Of a stretch of 64,000 bases of DNA, positions 35,090 through 43,858 are shown piece by piece; position 1 is the stretch's first letter; every line of letters starts with the position of its first letter. Below the pieces are notes generated by a model. That model was not told the origin of the DNA, searched no databases, and saw only the letters and a list, made by a program, of their open reading frames with translations. This DNA comes from WVZH01 sp034430895. Its GTDB lineage: Bacteria > Chloroflexota > Anaerolineae > Anaerolineales > E44-bin32. The DNA lies in the NCBI GenBank assembly GCA_034430895.1, contig DAOUDW010000034.1, positions 154,793 through 218,792 of the forward strand, read 5' to 3'. A program made the position numbers and the translations under genes.

Positions 35090-35596
35090 ATGATCTCCCG
35101 GAAATTGTTCCTGGCGATCCTTATTTTGATAACAGCTCTCATTGCATCGTGTGGCAATGCAGGAACATCAACGCGTTCAGCTGAAGACGTAATTGCAGCT
35201 GCACAGGCATTCGCAGAGCTTACGCGTGCGGCAACGCAGCTTACTGCGCCCCCGACAGAGGCTCCGCCCACCGCGACTTCCACACCTCCGGGTCCAACAT
35301 TCACACCAACGACAACAGAAGGTCCACCCATCGTAGAAGCGGACTACAACGCGTACGTGCGCAACGGTCCGGATGAAACATTTGAATTCGTCGACTACTT
35401 TCTCGATGGGCAGAGCGGTGAAGTGATCGGCCGCTATGAAAACGTGGAGTACAATCCACCAACCTGGTGGTATATCCGGCGCATCGACCAGGGCAAGGAC
35501 GGTTGGGTTTGGAGCGGCGCCTGTACATTCTATGGTAATGAGAGTGGAATTCCTGTGATCAGTGTGGATTTTACACCAAGTCCGGAGAATGAGTGA
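35090..35596 (+). CDS. SH3-like lipoprotein
   Basis: A 168-residue predicted lipoprotein. The start at 35090 has AAGGAG 7 bases upstream and gives a standard signal peptide with lipobox (LFLAILILITALIASC). A Thr/Pro-rich linker (TAPPTEAPPTATSTPPGPTFTP) leads to a C-terminal beta-rich domain (~85-165) with NAYVRNGPDETF, ENVEYNPPTWWYI and GWVWSG, typical of SH3b modules. It is probably anchored on the outer leaflet of the cytoplasmic membrane and binds wall or extracellular ligands. It resembles the lipoprotein at 1605-2510 in layout. A terminator follows. Confidence 0.85.
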   Translation: MISRKLFLAILILITALIASCGNAGTSTRSAEDVIAAAQAFAELTRAATQLTAPPTEAPPTATSTPPGPTFTPTTTEGPPIVEADYNAYVRNGPDETFEFVDYFLDGQSGEVIGRYENVEYNPPTWWYIRRIDQGKDGWVWSGACTFYGNESGIPVISVDFTPSPENE

Positions 35597-35639
35597 CCGC
35601 TTAATCGGCAGATGCCAGTTCATCCGATGGATACAAGCA

Positions 35640-35669
35640 GGGTGGCGAAACGCCGCCCCGTTTGTTTTT
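35640..35669 (+). terminator. Intrinsic terminator after the 35090 lipoprotein gene
   Basis: GGGTGGCG (35640-35647) pairs with CGCCGCCC (35651-35658, one G-U pair) around an AAA loop, followed by CGTTTGTTTTT. Confidence 0.78.
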
Positions 35670-35679
35670 CAGGAGGACA

Positions 35680-36198
35680 TCACAACAGGAGATGAGTAAA
35701 GAGAAGACCCAGCCAGGCAGCTGCGGACCAGTAGGCGATGTATTCGAAAAAGGAAAAGAGGATTACGGGGAAGGGATTCAAACCTTCCAGCCAGGGTACT
35801 TTCTCCAACACGTGCAATCCATACACGGCGAAGATGTGTTCCGCAGCACCCTCCAGTCCACCGAGGAAGGCAAAAACCAGGATCAAGCGGTTCTCGAAGA
35901 CGAGGGCCATCCGCCATAAACCCATTCCAATTGCAGCGTATAGCAGTATGTTAAGCGGGGATACAGAACGCATCCAATCAGAGTAAATGTATCGATAGTA
36001 GATTTGCCAATAGCGTCCCATGAACAACAAGGTCATGATCCCCCAAAAGATGGCAGAACCGAGTGCGATGGATTTGACAGCGACTGAGAAACGCTCATCC
36101 GAAAAAAGAAAAAGAAGGGGGGTTAATAATAGGCAAGCGATTATTGCGAAGATCAATGTGCTTAGCCAAACATCACGTTCGGATAATTTATGGTCCAT
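35680..36198 (-). CDS. Hypothetical integral membrane protein
   Basis: Unrecognised 172-residue protein with about five membrane helices (LIFAIIACLLLTPLLFLF, SIALGSAIFWGIMTLLFM, ILLYAAIGMGLWRMALVF, LILVFAFLGGL and a C-terminal pair). Between helices it has an aromatic loop RYWQIYYRYIYSDWMRSVSP. An upstream start at 36312 would overlap the IPK gene; the ATG at 36198 is the better choice, although no Shine-Dalgarno sequence is clear. It is the last gene of the mevalonate kinase/IPK/UbiA strand and might belong to that operon. Function unknown. Confidence 0.6.
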   Translation of the reverse strand: MDHKLSERDVWLSTLIFAIIACLLLTPLLFLFSDERFSVAVKSIALGSAIFWGIMTLLFMGRYWQIYYRYIYSDWMRSVSPLNILLYAAIGMGLWRMALVFENRLILVFAFLGGLEGAAEHIFAVYGLHVLEKVPWLEGLNPFPVILFSFFEYIAYWSAAAWLGLLFTHLLL

Positions 36199-36247
36199 CT
36201 GACGATACGATCCATTTAATCGTGCGTTGTGAAATTGTGTCTTTCCC

Positions 36248-37027
36248 CTACTTAATAAGTGTCCCTGGTTTTGCACCCAGGAGTGCATTTCCGATCGAGT
36301 CCGGCGCTTCACCTGAAAATATGCGTACTTCGATATCCGAGCTTAGGCTCGCGATTTCTAATCCAGCTTCCACTTTCCCGCGCATCCCACCGGTTACATC
36401 AGTGGCTTGCGCGCCTCCCAGGCCGATATCTTCGAGATCCTTGGCTTTAATAGAACGAAGGATTTTTTCTGATTCTGGGTAGTTGGAGTATACGCCCTTT
36501 TCGATGCCTGCGATCAGCACTCGGGAGGGTTGAAGGTGTTGCGCCAGGAAGGCGAAGACGGTTTCTGTGGAAACGATCGCTGCGCCTTGTATGCTGTCAA
36601 AGGCAACATCCCCATACACCACAGGGATCAGGTTGGCTTCGATGGCGTCGATAATCGGTTGATACGCCATTTCCTGGATCGTGCCAGCCGCACAAATCGT
36701 ACTCGCCGAGGGCGGAAATGTAATCACGGGGAGAGCTTCGTTTATTAGGAAATCGACTACCATGCGGTTGAGTCGTTGTGCGGAAGCCCACACTTGGGCA
36801 AAACCCTGCCACTCGGAAGTGGTCGCGGCCCCGCGATTGGTCGCATATTGGGCTGCTGCGGTGTGTCCAAAAGAACCAGATCCATGGCCGAGCAGGAGGC
36901 GCAGATTAGGATTTGTCGCTTTTGCTCGAGCGATTTCCATCGCCGTTCGCTGCAGAATGAGGTACCGGACAGTCTCGGCCTGATCTTTGTCCGTAATGAG
37001 AGAGCCACCAAGTTTTAAGAAGATCAT
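36248..37027 (-). CDS. ipk: Isopentenyl phosphate kinase
   Basis: IPK converts isopentenyl phosphate to isopentenyl diphosphate with ATP, the last step of alternative mevalonate pathways. The 259-residue product is an amino acid kinase-fold enzyme with LKLGGSLITDK at the start, the catalytic His-containing GHGSGSFGH near residue 52 and VTGGMRGKVEAG near the end. Those sequences distinguish IPK from other members of the superfamily. The ATG at 37027 lies 2 bases after the mevalonate kinase stop, with AAGGTG upstream. It is transcribed with mevalonate kinase. Confidence 0.93.
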   Translation of the reverse strand: MIFLKLGGSLITDKDQAETVRYLILQRTAMEIARAKATNPNLRLLLGHGSGSFGHTAAAQYATNRGAATTSEWQGFAQVWASAQRLNRMVVDFLINEALPVITFPPSASTICAAGTIQEMAYQPIIDAIEANLIPVVYGDVAFDSIQGAAIVSTETVFAFLAQHLQPSRVLIAGIEKGVYSNYPESEKILRSIKAKDLEDIGLGGAQATDVTGGMRGKVEAGLEIASLSSDIEVRIFSGEAPDSIGNALLGAKPGTLIK

Positions 37028-37029
37028 GC

Positions 37030-37962
37030 TTACACCTTTGTTACCCCCGTCCACACGGCACCGGCTTCACGCAGGGCGTTTACGATCCTCGTGCTGGCTG
37101 TCGGTTGGACGAGTGTGATGATGATACCACCAACTCCGGCACCGGATAATTTCGCTCCATAAGCGCCGTGATCTCGTGCTGTCGTCAGCAGGCCAGAAAT
37201 GGTTTCAGAGCTGACTCCGAGCTGCTCAAGCAGCTGCTGATTTTCGTCCATCAATATGCCGATGGATTTCACGTCGCCCGCTGCGATGGCCGATTTCGCC
37301 CGTTCAGCGACTTGCCCGATATGATTAAAAATGGTGTCGAATGTTGGCCGATTCTGCTCCCAGGCGTTGCGTAAATTCCCGACGATCTGGCCGGTGTTTG
37401 ATGGCAAACCGGTATCGGCAAGAATGAAAGTCAATTCGCCACTGATCGAAAGGCGTTCCGGCTGGTGTCCGCGGATGAAATAAACCGGCTGATCGTATAT
37501 GATCACCGTGTTGTCGATGCCTGATGGCGTACCGTGATGGATTTTTTCCACCTCATAGACCAACTCCGACTGGCGCTCAAGTTCGAGGGGTTGCTCGAAA
37601 TGTTGGCATAAGGCGCGTACGATAGCAGTGGATACGGCAGCCCCCGATCCGAGGCCAGACGCGACGAGGATTTCAGATGACACCCGCACTTCGATGGCGG
37701 GAGATGATTGTGCGTGGATTTCGTCCAGGGTTAATTCGACAATTTTGCGGAGCGGATTTTCCTCGTCGGCTTCGTGTAGCCAAGCATGATAATGAATGTC
37801 AGGCGCGTGAAGCCGCACGTGTCCGCGGGGTGCATCCGGAATGATGTTAATTTGGGCAGTGACTCGGAGTTGGCGGAGGGGAAATGCGATCGCTGGTTGC
37901 CCATAGACGACCGCGTGCTCGCCGAACAGGATAAATTTTCCCGGAGCAGTTGCGCGGGTCAT
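37030..37962 (-). CDS. mvk: Mevalonate kinase
   Basis: A 310-residue GHMP kinase. It has the N-terminal APGKFILFGEHAVVYGQPA, the ATP-binding motif ASGLGSGAAVSTA and the C-terminal KLSGAGVGGIIITL. These identify mevalonate kinase, which makes mevalonate 5-phosphate. The start overlaps the UbiA stop codon by 4 bases (ATGA) and IPK follows 2 bases downstream. No phosphomevalonate kinase or decarboxylase is in the window; a phosphomevalonate decarboxylase would be needed for the IPK branch and must be elsewhere. Confidence 0.95.
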   Translation of the reverse strand: MTRATAPGKFILFGEHAVVYGQPAIAFPLRQLRVTAQINIIPDAPRGHVRLHAPDIHYHAWLHEADEENPLRKIVELTLDEIHAQSSPAIEVRVSSEILVASGLGSGAAVSTAIVRALCQHFEQPLELERQSELVYEVEKIHHGTPSGIDNTVIIYDQPVYFIRGHQPERLSISGELTFILADTGLPSNTGQIVGNLRNAWEQNRPTFDTIFNHIGQVAERAKSAIAAGDVKSIGILMDENQQLLEQLGVSSETISGLLTTARDHGAYGAKLSGAGVGGIIITLVQPTASTRIVNALREAGAVWTGVTKV

Positions 37963-38831
37963 GATCCCGGATAGAGGATGCCAACAGAAGTCAATCCCCA
38001 GAGGAAAATAGTCATCAGGAGCGGCCGATCGGAAAACACGAGTTCTTCCGGCGCGCCTCCGGCATCCTCGATGTTAACCAGATATAGGTAACGGAAGATT
38101 CCATAGATGACAAACGGGATGGTCAACATCATGAGATGGTTATTGGGGAGGTTTTCGGCGGAGAAGGTATAGAGTGAATATGCAATGACGGTTGTGCTGG
38201 AAACGATGATGATCAATTGATCGAGAAAAGGAACTGTGTAGTGGTCAAAGACGCGTCGATGGGTGTTCGCGCCTTCAGCAAGCAGCACCAACTCCGAACG
38301 ACGTTTGCCCAGGCCAATAAATAAGGCCAGGAGGCTTGTGCAGACGTAAAGCCACGGGGAAAATCGTTCTACAGTAATTAATGCTACGCCGGCGCCAACG
38401 CGCAAAACGAATCCCGAGGCCAGCACGAGAACATCGATGATGGGAACGTGTTTGAGCCAGAAGGAGTAAAAAAAATTCATGATCAAATAAATCGAAATGA
38501 TAATGCCGAAATAAGTGTTGAGCGCAAAGCCCGCTCCAAGCGCCACAATGAGAAAAATGGCGGCCATGATCCGCCCAACGGTGAGCGATAGTGCTCCGGA
38601 TGCCATCGGCCGGAACCGTTTCGTGGGATGCAGGCGGTCTTGTTCCAGATCTGCAAGATCGTTAATGAAGTAAACGGCACTGGCCCCGATACCAAGCAAG
38701 AAGAATCCCGTGACGGTTGTGAGAAGCGGTTCCAGGGTTAAAAACTGCTTATCAAAAATAAGTGCGGCAAATATAAAGCCGTTTTTCAGCCACTGCTTGG
38801 GACGCATTGTCTTGATAATGGACTTAATCAT
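37959..38831 (-). CDS. UbiA prenyltransferase, decaprenyl-phosphate phosphoribosyltransferase-like
   Basis: A 290-residue membrane prenyltransferase of the UbiA superfamily with about eight helices. The N-terminal MRPKQWLKNGFIFAALIF and the metal-binding motif NDLADLEQDRLHPTKRFRP are close to DPPR synthases, which transfer phosphoribose from PRPP to polyprenyl phosphate. Ubiquinone, menaquinone and heme O homologues lack the HPTKR element. The start at 38831 is preferred; an ATG at 38894 is possible. It shares a transcript with mevalonate kinase and IPK, which would connect isoprenoid supply with polyprenyl-linked sugar synthesis. The specificity is inferred. Confidence 0.85.
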   Translation of the reverse strand: MIKSIIKTMRPKQWLKNGFIFAALIFDKQFLTLEPLLTTVTGFFLLGIGASAVYFINDLADLEQDRLHPTKRFRPMASGALSLTVGRIMAAIFLIVALGAGFALNTYFGIIISIYLIMNFFYSFWLKHVPIIDVLVLASGFVLRVGAGVALITVERFSPWLYVCTSLLALFIGLGKRRSELVLLAEGANTHRRVFDHYTVPFLDQLIIIVSSTTVIAYSLYTFSAENLPNNHLMMLTIPFVIYGIFRYLYLVNIEDAGGAPEELVFSDRPLLMTIFLWGLTSVGILYPGS

Positions 38832-38902
38832 GTTGGCGATGATAGCAGGTTCCAAATCTACAAGCAAGTAGAATTGATGATGGATAGTCTGCATAACTTG
38901 TG

Positions 38903-38908
38903 TACAAT
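38903..38908 (+). promoter_or_regulatory. -10 element immediately upstream of tlyA
   Basis: TACAAT lies 6 bases before the ATG at 38915, so transcription would start at or next to the start codon, consistent with a leaderless mRNA. The -35 box is weak. Confidence 0.4.
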
Positions 38909-38914
38909 CTGGAT

Positions 38915-39691
38915 ATGAGCAAGCAGGAACGTATCGATACTATCCTCGCGGAGAAAGGTCTGGTCGAAAGCCGTTCTCAAGCGCAGCGTTTGATTATGGC
39001 AGGCCAGGTACGTGTCGAAGGACAGGTGATCCACAAGTCATCGAGACGCGTGGCACGAAATGCGCAGATCGAGATCGAATCGCTGCCTCAATATGCCTCT
39101 CGCGGTGGGGATAAATTGGCAGCCGCTTTGGATCGCTACCCGATCGACGTTGTCGACAAAGTCTGTGCCGACGTTGGGGCGTCAACGGGAGGATTTACAG
39201 ACTGTTTGCTGCAAAATGGCGCTGCGCGGGTTTATGCCATCGATGTCGGGAAGGGGATTTTACATTGGCGCCTGCGAAAGGATACTCGCGTCGTGGTGAT
39301 GGAAAAAACCAACGCGCGTAAGCTGGAGTCACTCCCGGAGCTTGTGGATTTGGCTACGATCGATGCTTCATTTATCTCCCTGCGCACGTTAATGCCCGTG
39401 GTTTGCGGATGGCTTAAACCACGCGCAGATTTGCTCGCCCTCATCAAACCGCAATTTGAAGCCGGGAAGAAAAAGGTCGGCAAGCAAGGCGTCGTACGGG
39501 ATGCGGCGATCCATCGGGAAGTCGTTGAACGCGTGGTTTTTACTGCGGGAGCGCTGGATTTATCGCCGCTTGGGGTTATGCGTTCGCCACTGCGTGGGCC
39601 CAAAGGCAACGTTGAATTTTTCCTTTGGTGTAGAAACGAAGCCACGGAAAAGGCATTCGAAATGCCAGAGGATCTTTTTCTGCCAGATTGA
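38915..39691 (+). CDS. tlyA: TlyA family rRNA 2'-O-methyltransferase
   Basis: TlyA methylates 2'-O of cytidines in 16S and 23S rRNA; loss in mycobacteria gives capreomycin resistance. The 258-residue product has an S4 RNA-binding domain (residues ~3-60, RIDTILAEKGLVESRSQAQR) and an FtsJ-like methyltransferase (~65-240) with SAM motif ADVGASTGGFTDCLL. ATG 38915 (MSKQER...) is the right start; a GTG 15 bases earlier gives a poor N-terminus. No Shine-Dalgarno sequence is seen. It diverges from the UbiA gene. Confidence 0.93.
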   Translation: MSKQERIDTILAEKGLVESRSQAQRLIMAGQVRVEGQVIHKSSRRVARNAQIEIESLPQYASRGGDKLAAALDRYPIDVVDKVCADVGASTGGFTDCLLQNGAARVYAIDVGKGILHWRLRKDTRVVVMEKTNARKLESLPELVDLATIDASFISLRTLMPVVCGWLKPRADLLALIKPQFEAGKKKVGKQGVVRDAAIHREVVERVVFTAGALDLSPLGVMRSPLRGPKGNVEFFLWCRNEATEKAFEMPEDLFLPD

Positions 39692-39832
39692 ATTTAGGGA
39701 TCCTATCTAACGCCAATGGTATAAGCCTTATCAATATTTCTGTGCCTATATCTTGGTACTGTCCCTGCTGGTGCCTCTCGGTTATACTTTTGTCTCGATG
39801 AAGATGGATACTGTTCGAAGCAGTGTAACCCG

Positions 39833-41635
39833 ATGAGTACGGAAAACATCCGTAACTTCTGTATCATCGCGCATATTGATCATGGGAAATCAACCCTGGC
39901 TGATCGTCTGCTGCAAATAACCGATACTATTCCTGATCGTGAGATGACAGACCAGGTCCTCGACAGTATGGATTTGGAACGCGAAAAAGGCGTTACGATC
40001 AAAGCCTCAGCCGTGCGCATGGAATACAAAGCGACGGATGGAAGATCATACGTACTCAATTTGATCGATACCCCAGGTCACGTTGACTTCGGCTATGAAG
40101 TCAGTCGTGCCATGGCGGCTTGTGAAGGCGCGATCTTGGTGGTGGATGCCAGCCAGGGGATCGAGGCGCAAACCCTGGCTAATCTCTATCTGGCGATTGA
40201 ATCAAATCTAGAAATCATTCCGGTGATCAACAAGATCGATTTGCATGCTGCCCGGCCGGAGGAGATCGCAGACGAGATTCATGCGTTGACCGGCACCCCG
40301 AAGGAAGAAATCCTGCAGATTTCGGCCAAGCAAGGGGAGAACGTTCAAGCCGTGATCGATGAAATTATCGCCAAAATACCTACGCCGGCGGCGAATCACG
40401 ATAAAGCATTGAGAGCGCTTATCTTCGACTCGCATTACGATTCATACAAAGGCGTTATCGCCTACATCCGAGTTGTTGATGGATCACTGCAAGCGCAGGA
40501 TGAAATTCGCTTGATGGCATCTGATACGAACTTTACACCGATGGAAGTGGGTGTGTTTACGCCCAATATGACGCGAACCACATCCCTTTCTGTCGGTCAA
40601 GTCGGGTATGTGGCTACGGGTTTGAAGTCGCTTCGTGAATGTCGCGTGGGCGATACGATGACTCTAACGAAAAACCCCGCGAAGGAATCCTTGCCAGGTT
40701 ACCAGTTGCCGAAACCAATGGTGTTCGCAGGATTCTATCCCAGTGAGGGTGAGGCATATCAAAATCTCAAGCAAGCCATTGAGAAATTACAGCTCAATGA
40801 TGCGGCGTTGGTGTTCGAGCCTGAGACTTCGCAGGCTTTGAATTTCGGTTTCCGCTGCGGTTTTCTTGGACTTTTTCACATGGATATTGTTCAAGAACGA
40901 CTGGAACGTGAGCATGATGTCAGTATGATCGCAACGGCTCCATCGGTTGAATACGAAGTCGCACTTCGCGACGGTGATGTGATCCGTATTGATTCCCCGG
41001 CCGAGTTGCCGGACATTGGTGAAATCGACGAAATCCGTGAACCCTGGATGCGTATCCAGGTTTTTTCCCCGGAGCGATATTATGGTGCCATCTCCGAACT
41101 GGTAACTAAGCGCCGTGGTGAATTCGTCGAGCAGGAATTCCCCACGCCAGAGCGAATAGTTTTACACTTCGATCTTCCGCTGGCTGAGATGATTGTGGAT
41201 TTTTTCGATTTGTTGAAATCTCGCACACAGGGTTATGCTTCTTTGGATTATCAATTACTGGGGTATCGTGCTGGTGATTTAGTCAAATTAGAAGTTCTGA
41301 TCAACAACGAGTCTGTCGATGCGTTGGCTCTGATCGTACATCGAAGCGCTGCGTATGCCAAAGGGAAAGCGCTGGTGGCAAAACTAAAGAAACTCATCCC
41401 CAGGCAGCAATTTGCCGTTCCCATTCAGGCATCGGCAGGTGGACGCGTGATCGCGCGAACGAATGTGAGCGCGCTGCGAAAGAACGTGTTGGCCAAATGC
41501 TATGGGGGCGATGTCACGCGGAAAAGGAAATTGCTGGAAAACCAGAAACGTGGCAAGAAACGTCTCAAGCGCGTTGGCAACATTGATATTCCCCAGGATG
41601 CATTTATGGCTGTACTCCGTCTGGGGGATGAATGA
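39833..41635 (+). CDS. lepA: Elongation factor 4 (LepA)
   Basis: LepA is a ribosome-dependent GTPase that affects back-translocation and ribosome assembly. The 600-residue length is normal. G motifs are AHIDHGKSTLADRLL (G1), DTPGHVDF (G3) and NKIDL (G4). EF-G-like domains II, III and V follow, and the LepA-specific C-terminal domain ends the protein (CYGGDVTRKRKLLENQKRG). A -10-like TATACT lies at 39783-39788, about 45 bases upstream, and I see no good Shine-Dalgarno sequence. The glycan cluster begins 47 bases after its stop codon. Confidence 0.98.
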   Translation: MSTENIRNFCIIAHIDHGKSTLADRLLQITDTIPDREMTDQVLDSMDLEREKGVTIKASAVRMEYKATDGRSYVLNLIDTPGHVDFGYEVSRAMAACEGAILVVDASQGIEAQTLANLYLAIESNLEIIPVINKIDLHAARPEEIADEIHALTGTPKEEILQISAKQGENVQAVIDEIIAKIPTPAANHDKALRALIFDSHYDSYKGVIAYIRVVDGSLQAQDEIRLMASDTNFTPMEVGVFTPNMTRTTSLSVGQVGYVATGLKSLRECRVGDTMTLTKNPAKESLPGYQLPKPMVFAGFYPSEGEAYQNLKQAIEKLQLNDAALVFEPETSQALNFGFRCGFLGLFHMDIVQERLEREHDVSMIATAPSVEYEVALRDGDVIRIDSPAELPDIGEIDEIREPWMRIQVFSPERYYGAISELVTKRRGEFVEQEFPTPERIVLHFDLPLAEMIVDFFDLLKSRTQGYASLDYQLLGYRAGDLVKLEVLINNESVDALALIVHRSAAYAKGKALVAKLKKLIPRQQFAVPIQASAGGRVIARTNVSALRKNVLAKCYGGDVTRKRKLLENQKRGKKRLKRVGNIDIPQDAFMAVLRLGDE

Positions 41636-41682
41636 GTATCTTCCAGTCTGTGAAGATTGAGTTGTATGCTGGTGGGGCTTGA

Positions 41683-42690
41683 ATGAACAAAAGATCTCCA
41701 CGAACCTACATTGGCATATTCATTGGGTTGAGCATCAGCGTTGTCGCATTGCTGCTTGTAATTCGTTGGGCGGGCTTCAAGGCACTGAAAGAAGCCCTAA
41801 CAACCATCCGGCTTCCCTTCATTTACCTGGCTTTGGTTACGTTCTTGCTTTCGATGTTTTTCCGTGTTGTTGCCTGGCGGATTCTACTTCAACAGTCGGT
41901 ATCGATCTGGCGCGTATTTACGGTGCTGAATCAGGGCTATCTTATTAACAATGTTCTTCCATGGCGGCTGGGCGAGTTAGGTCGGGCGATTCTGCTTGGG
42001 CGCAGACCCAATCTTTCCGCGCAGGGAGTTCTTGCCTCGATATTCGTCGAAAGACTCTACGATATTGTCATTGCCCTCGGCTTCTTCGCTGCGCTTATCC
42101 CCTTCGCGGTCGGGCTGCCGGGTATTTCCCGGAGTGTATTCTTTGCCGTCGCTGTGATCGCCATCGCAGCATTTGGCCTTTTTTTGTTGCTGCGGTATCC
42201 ACACATTATTCTTCGGGTGGTTGATATCCTTCCAGGCGGGAGAGATCGCTGGGGAAGGCATTTCGATCGTTTCCGAGAAGGTCTGCAGACGATTCGCAGC
42301 CCGCGGATTGTTTGTATGAGTCTGTTTTTTCTCCTGATCAGTTGGTTTTTAGCGGGATTTCAGTATTGGTTTGTTCTAAGGTCCATCGTGCCAGAAGCGC
42401 AGATTCATTGGGCGTTTTTCATGCTAACCATTACAATGCTGGGCGTCACAATTCCCTCCTCGCCTGGTTATGTGGGCGTCTTTGAGGCAGCCGGGGTCTT
42501 AGCGTTATCGGCTTTTATTGTCCCCGAAGGTCAAGCATTGGCAGCAACCTTGGTCCTGCATGCGATGGTTTACGTCATTTCCTCGGCGATTGGTGCGCTT
42601 GCTTTCATTGGTGAAGGCGAAGCGCTGTGGCGTATCCTTCTTCAAGCACGTGAGCGTTTTCTGCTCCAGACGAAGAATTCGGTGGAATGA
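41683..42690 (+). CDS. Flippase-like lysylphosphatidylglycerol synthase TM-domain protein
   Basis: A 335-residue protein with about eight membrane helices, of the UPF0104/AglD/MprF transmembrane family (LPG_synthase_TM). Recognisable elements are LRVVAWRILLQQ-like sequence (shown as FRVVAWRILLQ), YLINNVLPWRLGELGRAILL and PSSPGYVGVFEAAGVLAL. Members act as lipid flippases or, in archaea, take part in dolichol-linked glycosylation. Here it opens a tight glycosyltransferase gene run, and the GT4 gene begins directly after its stop codon. A role in translocating a lipid-linked sugar is inference. Confidence 0.88.
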   Translation: MNKRSPRTYIGIFIGLSISVVALLLVIRWAGFKALKEALTTIRLPFIYLALVTFLLSMFFRVVAWRILLQQSVSIWRVFTVLNQGYLINNVLPWRLGELGRAILLGRRPNLSAQGVLASIFVERLYDIVIALGFFAALIPFAVGLPGISRSVFFAVAVIAIAAFGLFLLLRYPHIILRVVDILPGGRDRWGRHFDRFREGLQTIRSPRIVCMSLFFLLISWFLAGFQYWFVLRSIVPEAQIHWAFFMLTITMLGVTIPSSPGYVGVFEAAGVLALSAFIVPEGQALAATLVLHAMVYVISSAIGALAFIGEGEALWRILLQARERFLLQTKNSVE

Positions 42691-43854
42691 ATGCGTATCC
42701 TCACCAGTCTTTATTACTATCGTCCCCATTTCTCCGGTCTGACGGTCTATACGGAGCGTTTGTCTCGCTCGCTCGCCGCCAGAGGGCACGATGTGACCAT
42801 TCTGACTTCACGGTACGACCGCAATCTGGCTTCGCTTGAACCATTGAATGGGGTGCAGGTTCGGCGGGTAAACGTTGCGGCAACGATCAGCAAAGGTCCG
42901 ATCATGCCATCCATTCCCTATTGGGCTGTACGTCTGATCCCCCGGCATGATGTCGTTCATCTGCACGTACCGCAATTGGACGCTGCGTTTTTCGCCATGT
43001 TGGCAAAACTGTACCGGAAACCGGTCGTACTCACGTATCATTGCGATTTGAATTTGCCTCCAACACCGGTTAACTGGCTTGCAAACCAGGCTTCGCGCTT
43101 TGCCAACAGCATCTCGGCAGCGTTATCGAACGTCGTGGTTACGAACACCCGGGATTACGCAGAAGAATCACCTTTCTTGCGGCACTTCCTGGGGAAGTTA
43201 GAAGTCATTCCACCGCCTATTGAAATCTCTCAGCCAGATGAACGCGTTGTGAGTTCGTTGAAGACTCGCTGGAAGATTCAGGATAACCAACAAATCATCG
43301 GCATGGCAGCACGTTTGGCGACAGAGAAGGGGGCTGAGATTTTGGCGCGTGCCCTCCCGCAAGTGCTGGCGCGCTGGCCAAATGCGCGTGTGATCTATGC
43401 GGGCCAATATCAAGATGTAATCGGCGAGGAAGCGTACGCGCGCCGTCTACAACCTTTGATCGACAAATTGGGAGATCACTGGTTGTTCATCGGAGCACTT
43501 TCTCAGGATGAGTTGGCTGCGTTTTTCTCGTTGTGTGATCTCACGGTGCTGCCGAGCTTGAATTCCACGGAAAGCTTTGGGATGGTTCAAGTCGAGTCGA
43601 TGTTCCTGGGAAAACCGGTGATCGCCAGCGATCTGCCGGGAATACGGCAACCTGTGATGCAAACCGGGATGGGGCAGGTTTTTTCGCCGGGGGATTCCCA
43701 GGAATTGGCGGAAGCAATTGATCATATACTTACCTCGCCTGGGGACTATCATTGCGATACCGAGGAGCTTGTCAGGCGATTTGGCTCCGCACACGTCGCC
43801 GGCGAATATGAGAGGCTTTATAAAGACCTGCTTCATACTGGTAAAGGGTCGTAA
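42691..43854 (+). CDS. Glycosyltransferase family 4
   Basis: A 387-residue GT-B fold enzyme. The N-terminal acceptor domain begins MRILTSLYYYRPHFSGLTVY with the typical Gly-rich loop, and HLHVPQLDAAFFAMLA is also present. The nucleotide-sugar domain has GMAARLATEKGAEILARAL and the EX7E motif in ESFGMVQVESMFLGKPVIAS. Such enzymes transfer a sugar from a nucleotide donor to a lipid or glycan acceptor on the cytoplasmic side. The donor cannot be told from the sequence. The start abuts the stop codon of the flippase-like gene, and the methyltransferase gene begins 4 bases after its stop. Confidence 0.93.
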   Translation: MRILTSLYYYRPHFSGLTVYTERLSRSLAARGHDVTILTSRYDRNLASLEPLNGVQVRRVNVAATISKGPIMPSIPYWAVRLIPRHDVVHLHVPQLDAAFFAMLAKLYRKPVVLTYHCDLNLPPTPVNWLANQASRFANSISAALSNVVVTNTRDYAEESPFLRHFLGKLEVIPPPIEISQPDERVVSSLKTRWKIQDNQQIIGMAARLATEKGAEILARALPQVLARWPNARVIYAGQYQDVIGEEAYARRLQPLIDKLGDHWLFIGALSQDELAAFFSLCDLTVLPSLNSTESFGMVQVESMFLGKPVIASDLPGIRQPVMQTGMGQVFSPGDSQELAEAIDHILTSPGDYHCDTEELVRRFGSAHVAGEYERLYKDLLHTGKGS

Positions 43855-43858
43855 CCGA

